Assembly (NCBI GenBank): GCA_963839175.1
Contig: CAWIUB010000011.1
Coordinates: forward strand, 122,826 to 186,825
DNA from: CAWIUB01 sp963839175
GTDB lineage: Bacteria; Actinomycetota; Actinomycetes; Mycobacteriales; Jatrophihabitantaceae
Reading direction: 5' to 3'
Length of the DNA: 64,000 nucleotides
Part shown: positions 8,499-16,177 of the stretch, in pieces
Layout: each line of letters opens with the position of its first letter
How positions within the stretch are numbered: the first letter of the stretch is position 1
The notes under the pieces: model-generated
What the model saw: the letters and a program-made list of their open reading frames with translations, nothing else
Told to the model about the DNA's origin: nothing
Databases searched by the model: none
Made by a program: the position numbers and the translations under genes

Positions 8499-9009
8499 CT
8501 GACAACCCCCGTAAACACTGGCCTACAGGCCGTTGACCCGCTGGTACGGCCCATTCAAGGGGTACCTCGCGGTACGTCGAGGTATCTCGACGGCATTGGG
8601 TGGGACATGTCCCACCCAATGCCCGAACAGCGTCTGCCGGACCACCCGCTCCGCGAGCTCGTCCGGGATCAGCCGCCGGGCGGGCTCGCCAGTTCCCGGA
8701 AACGTTCAGCGTCCCGATGCACCCAAGCACGATAGGCAAGTGCCCAGTTGCAGGAACCTGCAACGGTGTCGCACGTGTCCACGCCGAGTGACCACTCTGC
8801 ACCGGCTTCGGCGCGCAGCGCATCTCACGAAGCCGAGGCACGACCAGAACGCGGGTACGCCGAATACTGGTGTTGACGCCTGGAGCCGGCTGTTGCTCGC
8901 TGTCGTTATGGGCGCTCGATCGTGCAGCCGGCAGCGCGTTCGGCCCCTGGCGTGGGTGAGCCTTCGCGTCGAGCAGGCACAGCCCGCAGTTTCGTAGTAC
9001 GATTCTTCG
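8499..9009. other. Left end of island 1, no intact gene
   Basis: It contains a 30-bp perfect palindrome (8593-8622). A minus-strand stretch at about 8755-8560 reads AYRAWVHRDAERFRELASPP, then after a frame change DELAERVVRQTLFGHW. That looks like a decayed gene, but I do not recognise it. Confidence 0.4.
8593..8622. repeat. 30-bp perfect palindrome built from TGTCCCACCC
   Basis: The left arm is GCATTGGGTGGGACA and the right arm is its exact reverse complement, with no spacer. The TGTCCCACCC box also occurs four times near the other end of the island (18158-18297). Candidate recombinase or accessory-protein binding site. Confidence 0.65.
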
Positions 9010-9265
9010 GTGGAGGTGCTCCTGTCGGCGCTGCGGCACGGCATCGACCCGGAGGACATCCAGCACGCACGGGTGTACGCGTTGGCCGTCGATGAGATCC
9101 GTCGATGAGATCGGCGAGGATCCGCTCCGCTATTTGGTGCTCGGCCCGGACCGGGCCGCGAATCTGCTGGAACTGGTGGTACTCGATCGCCCGACCGGGC
9201 CGGCTGTCATCCATGCGATGCCGATGCGGGACAAGGACCGACGACTGCTGCCGGGAGGCAGGTGA
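9010..9265 (+). pseudogene. BrnT-like toxin, frameshifted by a 13-bp tandem duplication
   Basis: From the GTG at 9010 the frame reads VEVLLSALRHGIDPEDIQHA and AVDEI, then stops (TGA) after a perfect repeat of CCGTCGATGAGAT (9086-9098 and 9099-9111). Removing one copy restores the frame: GEDPLRYLVLGPDRAANLLE, a hydrophobic strand, then AVIHAMPMRDKDRRLLPGGR and a TGA at 9263-9265. The HG-x-DIxHA and strand pattern resembles small BrnT/RelE-like toxins placed just before a ribbon-helix-helix antitoxin. The toxin start and fold are inferred. The duplication predicts loss of toxin while the antitoxin stays intact. Confidence 0.65.
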
Positions 9266-9543
9266 GCGAGATGGCGGGCAAGCGGAAGGTGAACGCGGAC
9301 GCGGTTGAGGATGCGCAGGTCGAGGCGCTGGTGGCCGAGGCCGAGCACGGCTACGACGTCGAGGAGATCCTGCGACGTCGCCGCGGTGGGCGGCCCGCGC
9401 TGGGTTCAGCCGCGGCCAGTGTCGAATCGGTGCGCCTGGACCCCGAGCTGAAGCGTGAACTGCTCCTGCGCGCCGCGCGCGATCACACCAGCGTGTCCGA
9501 GGTGATCCGCCGCGCTCTCGGCCAGTACCTCCACGCCAGCTGA
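9262..9543 (+). CDS. Ribbon-helix-helix antitoxin
   Basis: A 93-residue protein that overlaps the toxin stop (GTGA; an ATG at 9271 is the alternative start). The N-terminal half is acidic and charged. The C-terminal half, SVRLDPELKRELLLRAARDH then TSVSEVIRRALGQYL, is a classic RHH/CopG-type DNA-binding strand and two helices. The toxin-then-antitoxin order is that of BrnT/BrnA systems. It would bind the toxin and repress the operon. With the toxin frame broken it may now act only as a repressor or be relic DNA. Confidence 0.75.
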   Translation: MSEMAGKRKVNADAVEDAQVEALVAEAEHGYDVEEILRRRRGGRPALGSAAASVESVRLDPELKRELLLRAARDHTSVSEVIRRALGQYLHAS

Positions 9544-9624
9544 GCAGACTCACCTACAGCGCCGCTCGCGTGTGGTCACAGACGGCGATCGCGCGGGCGA
9601 GGGCTGTCCTGAATCGCCGCGCCG

Positions 9625-10110
9625 TCACGAGCATCTCGGCGGAACCGGGGGACGCGGCATCATGCGCGCCTGGCGACTCAGTCCAGGCGTCCCGTAAGAC
9701 GATCGTCCGCCGGACACAGGCCCGCATGGGTGAGCGGCAAGTGCGAAACCACAGCCGACGGTCACGACGAGGGTCAACGCCAACCCTTCGGCGCCCTCGA
9801 CCCAGAACTTGTCCTGCTTGGCGTAGCAGCAGGTGGTGTCGCGCTCGTCGACCGAGGCCAGGCCGGCTTCCGCCAGCCGGGTCTGCTCGGCATCGACCAC
9901 GTCCACGTCGGGTACCTCGACGCCGAGGTGGTTGAGGCTGCCGCCCTGGCCCGGGTTTTCCAGTAGCACCAGCTTCAGCGGCGGGTCGGCGATGGCGAAG
10001 TTCGCGTAGCCGGGGCGCCGCCTGGCCGGCTCGCTGCCGAACAGCTTGCTGTAGAACGCCACCGCCTGCTCGACGTCGTCGACATTGAGCGCCAGTTGAA
10101 CGCGAGACAC
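9625..10110 (-). CDS. ArsI/CadI-family vicinal-oxygen-chelate protein, altered C terminus
   Basis: Residues 1-110 match the cadmium-induced CadI / ArsI (C-As lyase) family: MSRVQLALNVDDVEQAVAFY, LFGSEPARRRPGYANFAIA, LNHLGVEV, and TTCCYAKQDKFWV with the vicinal cysteine pair used to bind organoarsenicals in ArsI. After WVEGAEG the sequence leaves the family pattern, where WEVY is expected, and runs 50 residues of unrelated Pro/Arg-rich sequence. A frameshift near 9790 is likely. It is divergent from an arsR gene, sharing a 95-nt promoter region. Confidence 0.75.
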   Translation of the reverse strand: MSRVQLALNVDDVEQAVAFYSKLFGSEPARRRPGYANFAIADPPLKLVLLENPGQGGSLNHLGVEVPDVDVVDAEQTRLAEAGLASVDERDTTCCYAKQDKFWVEGAEGLALTLVVTVGCGFALAAHPCGPVSGGRSSYGTPGLSRQARMMPRPPVPPRCS

Positions 10111-10165
10111 CGCGACCTCCAGATACTTAGATGAACGTCTATGTCTCCTTCACCTTGCCATTCAT

Positions 10166-10187
10166 ATCGATGAGTGTCAATATTGAT
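10166..10187. promoter_or_regulatory. Candidate ArsR operator between cadI and arsR
   Basis: ATCGAT-N10-ATTGAT forms an imperfect dyad in the AT-rich divergent region, with a TCAATATTGA palindrome inside. ArsR/SmtB repressors bind imperfect AT-rich dyads of this kind. This supports an arsR start downstream at 10206. Confidence 0.4.
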
Positions 10188-10205
10188 GTGTGTCGAAGTC
10201 TCTGT

Positions 10206-10577
10206 GTGCTGACGCCGGTGCAGGCGGTGGCGTGCTGTGCGCCGCTGGCCAGCGAACCGCTGACGCGAAGCCAGGCCGAGCAGGTGGCGCCGTTGCTCAA
10301 GGCGTTGGCCGACCCGGTGCGGTTGAGGTTGATGTCGCTGATCGCCTCGCACGACGGCGGTGAGGCGTGCGCCTGCGACCTGAACGAGGAGTTCGACCTG
10401 TCCCAGCCGACGATCAGCCACCACCTGAAGGTGCTGCACGAGGCCGGGTTGCTCGATCGCTCCAAGCGCGGCGTCTGGGTCTACTACCGCGCCCGCGCCG
10501 AAGCCCTGCGCGACCTCGGCGTGCTCATCGGTACGCCGCCGGCCAGCACAGTCGCGGTGGCCGGCCTGCCCGCCTGA
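10206..10577 (+). CDS. arsR: ArsR-family metalloregulator
   Basis: Winged-helix repressor, about 123 residues from the GTG at 10206. VACCAPL near the N terminus and GEACACDL before the recognition helix supply cysteines in the actinobacterial ArsR/CmtR style. FDLSQPTISHHLKVL is the recognition helix and RGVWVYYRAR the wing. ATGs at 10131 and 10170 are in frame, but they fall in or before the likely operator, so the later start is preferred; I see no clear ribosome-binding site for any of them. It probably controls cadI divergently and itself. Confidence 0.85.
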   Translation: MLTPVQAVACCAPLASEPLTRSQAEQVAPLLKALADPVRLRLMSLIASHDGGEACACDLNEEFDLSQPTISHHLKVLHEAGLLDRSKRGVWVYYRARAEALRDLGVLIGTPPASTVAVAGLPA

Positions 10578-10614
10578 GGCCGGTACGGTCCGCACCGGTC
10601 GACACCGCAGGCGT

Positions 10615-10640
10615 GTCATCCGGCCACGTCATCCGGCCAC
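10615..10640. repeat. 13-bp perfect tandem duplication at the tauE 3' end
   Basis: GTCATCCGGCCAC occurs at 10615-10627 and 10628-10640. The second copy carries the TauE stop codon. It has the same unit length as the duplication in the toxin gene. Confidence 0.75.
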
Positions 10641-11378
10641 CAGGTCCCAGACGATCTTGGCCGCGACGACCCACAGCAGCACGCCGATCAGGTGCTTGAG
10701 CTGGCTGCTGGACACCCGCGAGGTCATGATCCGTGCCCCGGCCAGCGATCCGGCCGCGGCGGCGACGACGCTCACCGCGATCAGCACCAGGTTGAGGTGG
10801 CCGAGCGAAACGCGGCCGGCGAATCCGGACAGCGAGGAGAACACCACCGCGAGCCCGGTGGTGCCGGCGGCCTGTTTGGCGTCGAGTCCGAAGCCGTTGA
10901 GGGCCGGCAGGATGACATTGCCGCCGCCCACGCCGAGCAGCCCGCCGAGAAAGCCGGCGAGCGTGCCGACCCCGGCGCCGGTGCCGATCTCGGTGCGCCG
11001 ACTGGCGGCGCGGGTGATGGTGGGGCGCCGGTAGAACAGCATCATCGCCCCGGCGAAGGCGAGGAAGCCGGCGAACAGGGCGAGCAGCACCGTGGTGTGC
11101 ACGTGCGGGGCCAGTCGCGCGCCGAACGGCGCGGCGGCGACGGCGGCGATGGTGATCGGCACGCCGAGTCGCAGGTTGACCAGCCCGGCGCGCCAGTAGG
11201 TGGCGCTGGCGAAGGACAGGCTGACCGCGTTCAGCAGCAGCGCGGTCGACGCCGCCACCGGCAGCGGCACGCCGAGCCAGTAGAACAGCGGCACGAACAG
11301 GAACGCGGCGCCGAGGCCGGCCATCGCCAGCACGCCCGACAGGACGAGCACGATGACCGCGACCGCGACGTACAGCAT
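10629..11378 (-). CDS. TauE/SafE-family sulfite/sulfonate-type exporter
   Basis: 249-residue membrane protein with about eight hydrophobic segments. The repeated Gly-rich motif of the DUF81 family is present (VLAMAGLGAAFLFVPL and GGLLGVGGGNVILP). The start ATG at 11378 gives MLYVAVAVIVLVLSG, a clean first membrane segment. It is the last gene of the arsR-TDT-ACR3-DUF2180-OsmC-FmdE-TauE run, 7 nt after the FmdE stop. The family moves sulfite, sulfonates or other small organosulfur anions; the substrate here is not known. Confidence 0.85.
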   Translation of the reverse strand: MLYVAVAVIVLVLSGVLAMAGLGAAFLFVPLFYWLGVPLPVAASTALLLNAVSLSFASATYWRAGLVNLRLGVPITIAAVAAAPFGARLAPHVHTTVLLALFAGFLAFAGAMMLFYRRPTITRAASRRTEIGTGAGVGTLAGFLGGLLGVGGGNVILPALNGFGLDAKQAAGTTGLAVVFSSLSGFAGRVSLGHLNLVLIAVSVVAAAAGSLAGARIMTSRVSSSQLKHLIGVLLWVVAAKIVWDLVAG

Positions 11379-11385
11379 CGAGACC

Positions 11386-11990
11386 TCAGCTGGAGTAGCC
11401 GGCGCAGTCGAGGCACAACGCGTCGCCGTTGACCACCCGCAGGTACGGTTCGGCGACCAGTTCGCCGCAGTTGGGGCAGACCGCGAAGCGGACCACTTCC
11501 TCCACGGGGCGCCAGCCGGCCGGCTCGACGGGTGCCGACGGTGAGCACGTCGGTCTTGGGAGCGTTCCAGATGAGGTGGACGAGCTCCCACTGCTCGGCC
11601 TCGGGGATCTCGGTCGCCGGCACGCCGGCGGCGCGTTTCTGCATGAACGCCGAGGCGCGGATCTGCGGTTGCAGCGTCGGTTTGTAGGCGACGCGGACCT
11701 TGCGGTCGGTGGCGGTGTCGATGAGGGTGACGGCGAGTTTGCCCTTGCCCGACTTGGTGATGTTGCCCTTGCCGAGGGTGCAGCCGGTGGTGAGCTGGAT
11801 GCCGTCGGCGAAGCACATCGCGCCGTGGTGCTCGCCGATGTCGACGATCGCGTGCTAGTGCCTTGCCGCCGCTGGCCTCGACGCCGAGGGCCGCCAGGGC
11901 GGCGAGCCCGGCGCGGACGCCGACGGTGCTGGCCCAGCAGCGGTGCCCGTGGAAGGCGAACAGTGCCTCGAGGCGATCAGTGGATTCCAT
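11386..11990 (-). pseudogene. FmdE-family protein with zinc-ribbon tail, frameshifted
   Basis: The ATG at 11990 begins MESTDRLEALFAFHGHRCWA, with the HGHxC signature of the FmdE (formylmethanofuran dehydrogenase subunit E-like) family. After a frame change near 11855 it continues with AIVDIGEHHGAMCFADGIQL and TTGCTLGKGNI. After another near 11540 it ends VCPNCGELV ... ALCLDCAGYSS, a CxxC-CxxC zinc ribbon. These are true family blocks in two other frames, so at least two indels separate them. In bacteria FmdE-like proteins are of uncertain function, often near sulfur or metal genes. Confidence 0.75.
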
Positions 11991-12001
11991 GGTGGTTCCT
12001 C

Positions 12002-12438
12002 TCAGCCGGACTCGGTGGGTTCGGCGCCGATCTCGCCGGTGACGTCGCAGACGGCGGCGAGGGTGTTGTAGATGGTTCCGAAGCGGGCGATGTTGCGGTG
12101 CAGCGGCGCGGCCCGCGGCGCCGGTTCGTCGGTGACCACGCGCAGCCGGTAGCGGTAGCGGATCGCGATGATCCGCGGCGGGCGTCCTGCCGATCAGCTT
12201 CGACATGGATCGAGGCGCGCTGGTAGGCGAAGGGCAAGATGTGGGAGAACCGTTCGACGTTCTTGAGCACGCACGCGGCGAACGCGGCGGCGAGCAGATC
12301 TGCCGGCCCGGGCAACGTCTCGCTCTGCCCGGCCGAGGCGTCGAAGCCGATCGTGTGCTGCTTGCCGGTGGCGTACGCCGCGCCGCCGGCCTGCGAGCGT
12401 GCCGCGACCTGGTAGGTGCGCGTCGCCACGGTGGTCAC
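12002..12438 (-). pseudogene. OsmC-family protein, frameshifted
   Basis: The GTG at 12438 gives VATRTYQVAARSQAGGAAYA, then GKQHTIGFDASAGQ, PADLLAAAFAACVLKNVERF and YQRASIHVEADRQD. This is the OsmC/Ohr-fold N-terminal half with its catalytic-type cysteine in AACVLKN. Near 12180 one base is out of frame; the other frame continues PRIIAIRYRYRLRVV and ARFGTIYNTLAAVCDVTGEI to a TGA at 12002. The family handles organic peroxides or reactive sulfur. It starts by GTGA overlap with the upstream DUF2180 gene. Confidence 0.75.
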
Positions 12439-12698
12439 GGCGCGCCGGCCCGGACGGTGCGCGGACGTCTCGGTCGGCTGGATGTCGCCGCGGGCGGTGT
12501 GCGCGGCGTGGCAGGTGCCGCAGTGGATGAGCCGGGCCGGCGGGTCGACGCGTTGCCGGCGGGAGTATCGCCATCTCGCGGGTCAGCCAGTGGCGCGTGT
12601 TGACGGCGTGCTCGACGCAGACGCCGGCGCCGCAGTCGACTACAGATCGCGACGGCGTCGCGGTAGGCGCCGGTGGCGGCGCAGTCGTAGCAGTTCAT
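12435..12698 (-). pseudogene. DUF2180-like small zinc protein, frameshifted
   Basis: The ATG at 12698, preceded by a good CAGGAGG site, begins MNCYDCAATGAYRDAVAIC. The hallmark MNCYDC opening belongs to an actinobacterial small zinc-ribbon family. The remaining blocks, DCGAGVCVEHAVNTRHWLTR and RLIHCGTCHAAHTARGDIQP, lie in different frames, so two or three indels are present over 260 bp. Function unknown; members commonly sit beside OsmC and FmdE genes as here. Confidence 0.65.
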
Positions 12699-13807
12699 GC
12701 CGGGCCTCCTGCTGTTCGTGCGGGTAGTAGCGGCGGCGTGCCCACAGCGCGACGTAGACCAGCGCCGACGTAGCACCGGGACCTCGATGAGGGGACCGAC
12801 GACGCCGGCGAGGGCCTGGCCGCTGGTGACGCCGAAGACGCCGATCGCGACCGCGATGGCCAGTTCGAAGTCGTTGCTGGCCGCGGAGAAGGCCAGCGCG
12901 GCGGTGCGCCGGTAGGTCAGGTGCAGGCGGCGGCCGATGGCGAACCCGCCGAACCACATGATGACGAAGTAGCCCAGCAGCGGCAGCGCGATCCGGGCCA
13001 CGTCCAGCGGCTCGGAGGTGATCTTCTTGCCCTGCAGCGCGAACAGGATCGACCACGGTGAACAGCAGCCCGTACAGCGCGATCGGGCCGATGCGAGGTA
13101 GGACGTGCTGCTCGTACCAGCGCCTGGCCGTGCGCGCGTTCGCCGAGGGTGCGGGTCAGGTAGCCGGCCACCAGCGGGATGCCGAGGAAGATCGCGACGG
13201 TCGAGGCGATGGTGCCCATCGACACCGACAGGCTCTCGGTGGCCAGCCCCAGCCAGCGGGGCAGCACGTTGAGGTAGAACACGCCGAGCGCGGCGTAGGC
13301 GAGGACCTGGAAGATCGCGTTGAGGGCGACCAGGACGGCGGCCATCTCCCGGTCGCCGTCGGGCGAGGTCGGTCCAGATCAGCACCATGGCGATGCAGCG
13401 GGCCAGCCCGACGAGGATGACCCCGGTGCGGTAGGCGGGTTGGTCGGGCAGCAGCACCAGGCGAGGGCGAACATCACCGCCGGGCCGACGACCCAGTTCA
13501 GGATCAGCGAGGCGGTCATCATCCGCCGGTCCGCGGCGATCGGGCCGATCTCGCGGTAGCGGACCTTGGCCAGCACCGGGTACATCATCAGCAGCAGCCC
13601 GAGCGCGATCGGCAGGCTGGTGCCGTGGATTGCGACCTTGTTCAGCCACGTAGTTCAGGTCGCGGCAGCAGCCGCCCCAGCAGCAGACCGAGTCGCCATC
13701 GCCGCCACGATCCACACCGGCAGCAGCCGATCCAGTCGGGACAGCCGGGCGGCCACCGCGGGCGCCCGGCCGGGCACGGGTACCTGCTCGGATCGGGACG
13801 TCGTCAT
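12697..13807 (-). pseudogene. ACR3-type arsenite efflux transporter, multiple frameshifts
   Basis: The ATG at 13807 overlaps the TDT gene stop (ATGA). ACR3 blocks are found in order but in several frames: SRLDRLLPVWIVAAMA; IALGLLLMMYPVLAKVRYRE; MMTASLILNWVVGPAVMFAL; GVILVGLARCIAMVLIW; a long intact stretch with MAAVLVALNAIFQVLAYAAL; ITSEPLDVARIALPLLGYFV; AALAFSAASNDFELAIAVAI; and GVTSGQALAGVVGPLIEVPV. At least four one-base shifts are needed. The family pumps As(III) using the proton-motive force. As written it cannot make a full protein; either the gene is decayed or this stretch is badly sequenced. Confidence 0.85.
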
Positions 13808-14919
13808 CGCTGCCACACCTGCCCGGTGAGCACGCCACGCAGAGTGCGGGTGGCGACGACGAGCCAGGCCACCGCGAGTAGGACGAACAGCCTGGCGCCG
13901 ACGGCTTCCATCGCGCCGGTGTGCCAGGCACGGGCCAGGGTGATCGTGGCGACGGTGTAGGCGCCGAGCGGAAACGTGAACGCCCACCAGCCCAGCCCGA
14001 ACGGCAGCGGCCCGGTACGGAGGTAGCGGGCCAGCAGCAGCGCTGCGGCGGCCAGCCACCACAGCCCGAATCCCCACAGCCCGGTGGCCGCCAGCTGGCT
14101 GATCGTCACGACCGCGTCTGCCGACGTGCCGAACACCTGGGCACCGGCGTGCGCGAGGGTGAGCAGCCCGAGCGCGCCGACGCCGAGCGGGCCTAGCCCG
14201 ATCCACAGCGACGGAGCCAGCGCCGCGGCCGGCAGCGGGTGCAGTACCAGCCGGTCGTGCAGCAGCCCGAGCACCAGCAGGAACAGCAGCAGCCCCATCC
14301 CGTAGCAGGCGTAGCCGAGCGCGAGCAGCAGCCGCGCGGTCCCCGCGCTGGTGTGCGGCATCAGCGGGGTCAGCGCCATCGGGATGATGATCGTGACCAC
14401 TGGCGGGATGAACCAGCCGCCGTTGACCGAGGTGTGGCTGAGGTCGCCGACGAACAGCAGGTAGCCGAACGCGACGCTGATCGCCAGCGCCAGCACACCG
14501 CCGGCAATGGCCAGCGTGGCCACGGTCGGCGTGATGGCGCGGTCGGGTAACAGGGAGGGCCCGACGACCGAGGTCATCACCGCCAGCACCAGCAGCCCGC
14601 CCGGGAACGTGCCGTACAGCGCGCCGAGCACCGGATGCCGCAGATCGGCCAGCGCCGCATCGCGATGCCGCAGCCAGCGGGCCAGATACGCGACCAGCAG
14701 GATCGCGGCGAGAAGGTAGGCCAGCAGCGCGAACACGTCACCGACCGCGCGCATCCCCTGCCGTAGGCTGCGCACGTCGCCGGGGTTGTCGAACGCGGCC
14801 ACCGCCAGGATCGCGGTGCCCATCACCGCCCCGAACCAACCAGGGTGCAACCCGCGCAGCCGAGACAGCGACGCGGCCGGTTCGGCCAGTGCTCCGCGAT
14901 CGACGGCCAGCGCGGTCAC
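13804..14919 (-). CDS. TDT/SLAC1-TehA-family transporter
   Basis: Intact 371-residue membrane protein with about ten segments. GWFGAVMGTAILAVAAF, GGLLVLAVMTSVVG, GWFIPPVVTIIIPMA and WWAFTFPLGAYTVATITLA are the recurring TDT family blocks (TehA, SLAC1, sulfite exporter Ssu1). AAGGAG lies six bases before the GTG at 14919, which decides that start over a codon 24 nt upstream. It is the first structural gene after arsR and is coupled by ATGA to ACR3. The family carries anions (tellurite-resistance type, sulfite, malate). Between an arsR and an arsenite pump, an oxyanion role is plausible but inferred. Confidence 0.82.
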   Translation of the reverse strand: MTALAVDRGALAEPAASLSRLRGLHPGWFGAVMGTAILAVAAFDNPGDVRSLRQGMRAVGDVFALLAYLLAAILLVAYLARWLRHRDAALADLRHPVLGALYGTFPGGLLVLAVMTSVVGPSLLPDRAITPTVATLAIAGGVLALAISVAFGYLLFVGDLSHTSVNGGWFIPPVVTIIIPMALTPLMPHTSAGTARLLLALGYACYGMGLLLFLLVLGLLHDRLVLHPLPAAALAPSLWIGLGPLGVGALGLLTLAHAGAQVFGTSADAVVTISQLAATGLWGFGLWWLAAAALLLARYLRTGPLPFGLGWWAFTFPLGAYTVATITLARAWHTGAMEAVGARLFVLLAVAWLVVATRTLRGVLTGQVWQR

Positions 14920-15006
14920 GACAGCTCCTTCCAGTCCTTCCAAGTCCGTTCGCCGCGGCCGCCTGGCACATGTCGGCCGCGGCGGTTCGCGAGGCTCGCC
15001 AGGAGG

Positions 15007-15420
15007 TCAGCGGTCGTGCGGTCCGACGCCGCCGCGCCAGGGCTCGCTGCGTCGTCGACGCGGCCCATCACGGCCCCCAGCACACGACGGGCAGGCCGTT
15101 GCGCTGCGGAGCGGCTCATCAGGAAGCGGGACTCCGGCCGCATGGACGCCCGCCCACAGCCGAGTGAATCCGTCGGGCTCGAGGCGATAGTCGATCCACC
15201 GGCCGCGCCGCGTCCCGGCGATCAGCCCGGCCTCACGCAACACCCGCAGGTGATACGACAGCAGGTTCGGCGCGATCGGCACTCGTTCCTGCAGGTCGCA
15301 CACGCAGCGTTGCCCGTCGCGCAGCGCGGCCACAATAGACAGTCGCACCGGGTCGGCGAGCGCAGCGATCCCACCCGCCAGTTCAGCTGTCGTTGATTCA
15401 ATAACGCTTGAATCGGCCAT
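15007..15420 (-). CDS. arsR: ArsR-family repressor of the ars/TDT operon
   Basis: 137 residues. IAALADPVRLSIVAALRDGQ, RCVCDLQERV (cysteine pair preceding the recognition helix, the ArsR metal-site position), IAPNLLSYHLRVLREAGLI and RRGRWIDYRLE are the winged-helix blocks. The 40-residue tail has a CPSC pair. A perfect dyad GATTCAA-N6-TTGAATC overlaps codons 3-9, so either the mRNA is leaderless with an internal operator or the true start is later. It heads the minus-strand operon ending with tauE at 10629. Confidence 0.85.
   Translation of the reverse strand: MADSSVIESTTAELAGGIAALADPVRLSIVAALRDGQRCVCDLQERVPIAPNLLSYHLRVLREAGLIAGTRRGRWIDYRLEPDGFTRLWAGVHAAGVPLPDEPLRSATACPSCAGGRDGPRRRRSEPWRGGVGPHDR
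15395..15414. promoter_or_regulatory. ArsR-type operator dyad
   Basis: GATTCAA-N6-TTGAATC, a perfect 7-bp inverted repeat of the classical ArsR/SmtB form, lies across the first codons of the arsR gene. No other match of this quality was seen in the operon. Confidence 0.6.
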
Positions 15421-15466
15421 GTCCTCATCGTGCGCGCGTATCCGCCGCCCGCGGCAGGGCCGTTAG

Positions 15467-16063
15467 TCACCGATGGTCCCGTCGTCGCCGACCCGCCACT
15501 GTCGACAAGAGCCGATCAGAGTGCGTGCTCAGCGTCAGCCCTACCCCACCCGGCACGGCGCGGGGTAGGAGGCGCGCACTGGTCGCAAACTCGCCCGCTG
15601 GGAGGCGAGTTGGTGCTCGTGTACCCAGGCTTGGGCGGCAGATCTGCACGGCGTCCCACGGGGAGCCGAGCGGCGGGGTGTAGGACAGATCAAGCTCGCC
15701 GACGCCGGCGACGGTCATGTCGTGGAACAGCGCCGTGGCATAGGTGTCGACCCGCTTGGCGGTGTCGGTGCCGGTCTGGCCGATCAGCTGTGCGCCCAGC
15801 AGGCGACCGGTAGCAGCGTCGCCGGTGACCCGGATCGTGATCGGCCGGGCGCCCGGGTAGTACCTTTTGTGATCATCCGGCGTTGCGGTGCTGCTGAGTG
15901 GCGTGAAGCCGGCGGCGGCGGCTTCGTGTTCGCGCAGGCCGGTGCGGGCCGCGATCAGGTCGAAGACCTTCACGACCTGGGTGCCGAGGCTTCCGGCGAA
16001 CCGGGTGTGTCCACCCACGGCGTTCTCGCCGCTACGGTAGGTGTATGTGCCCTTCAGCGGCAC
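15467..16063 (-). pseudogene. C-terminal fragment of a CoA-disulfide-reductase-like flavoprotein
   Basis: Residues 3-140 of this reading (LKGTYTYRSGENAVGGHTRF, AGFTPLSSTATPDDHKRYYP, RLLGAQLIGQTGTDTAKRVD, ATALFHDMTVAGVGELDLSY, TPPLGSPWDAVQ) are the dimerisation domain of pyridine-nucleotide disulfide oxidoreductases of the CoA-disulfide reductase type. The FAD and NADPH domains, some 300 residues, are missing upstream. After DAVQ the sequence is no longer family-like and runs to a stop at 15467. A deletion relic of island 1; such reductases often accompany TauE and rhodanese genes in sulfur detoxification. Confidence 0.75.
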
Positions 16064-16177
16064 ATGCGCCGTGCTGTGAGTGTCATGTTCGCGATGCGGG
16101 CGGTCCGCCGACGCCGCTCAGCAGCCGGTCCTTGAGTGCATGCCACTCGACGGCTCAGAGAGTGCCGGCGTGATGCC

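Noticed and set aside
9262..9543. Functional toxin-antitoxin system
   Set aside because: The toxin frame is broken by the 13-bp duplication, so only the antitoxin is called intact.
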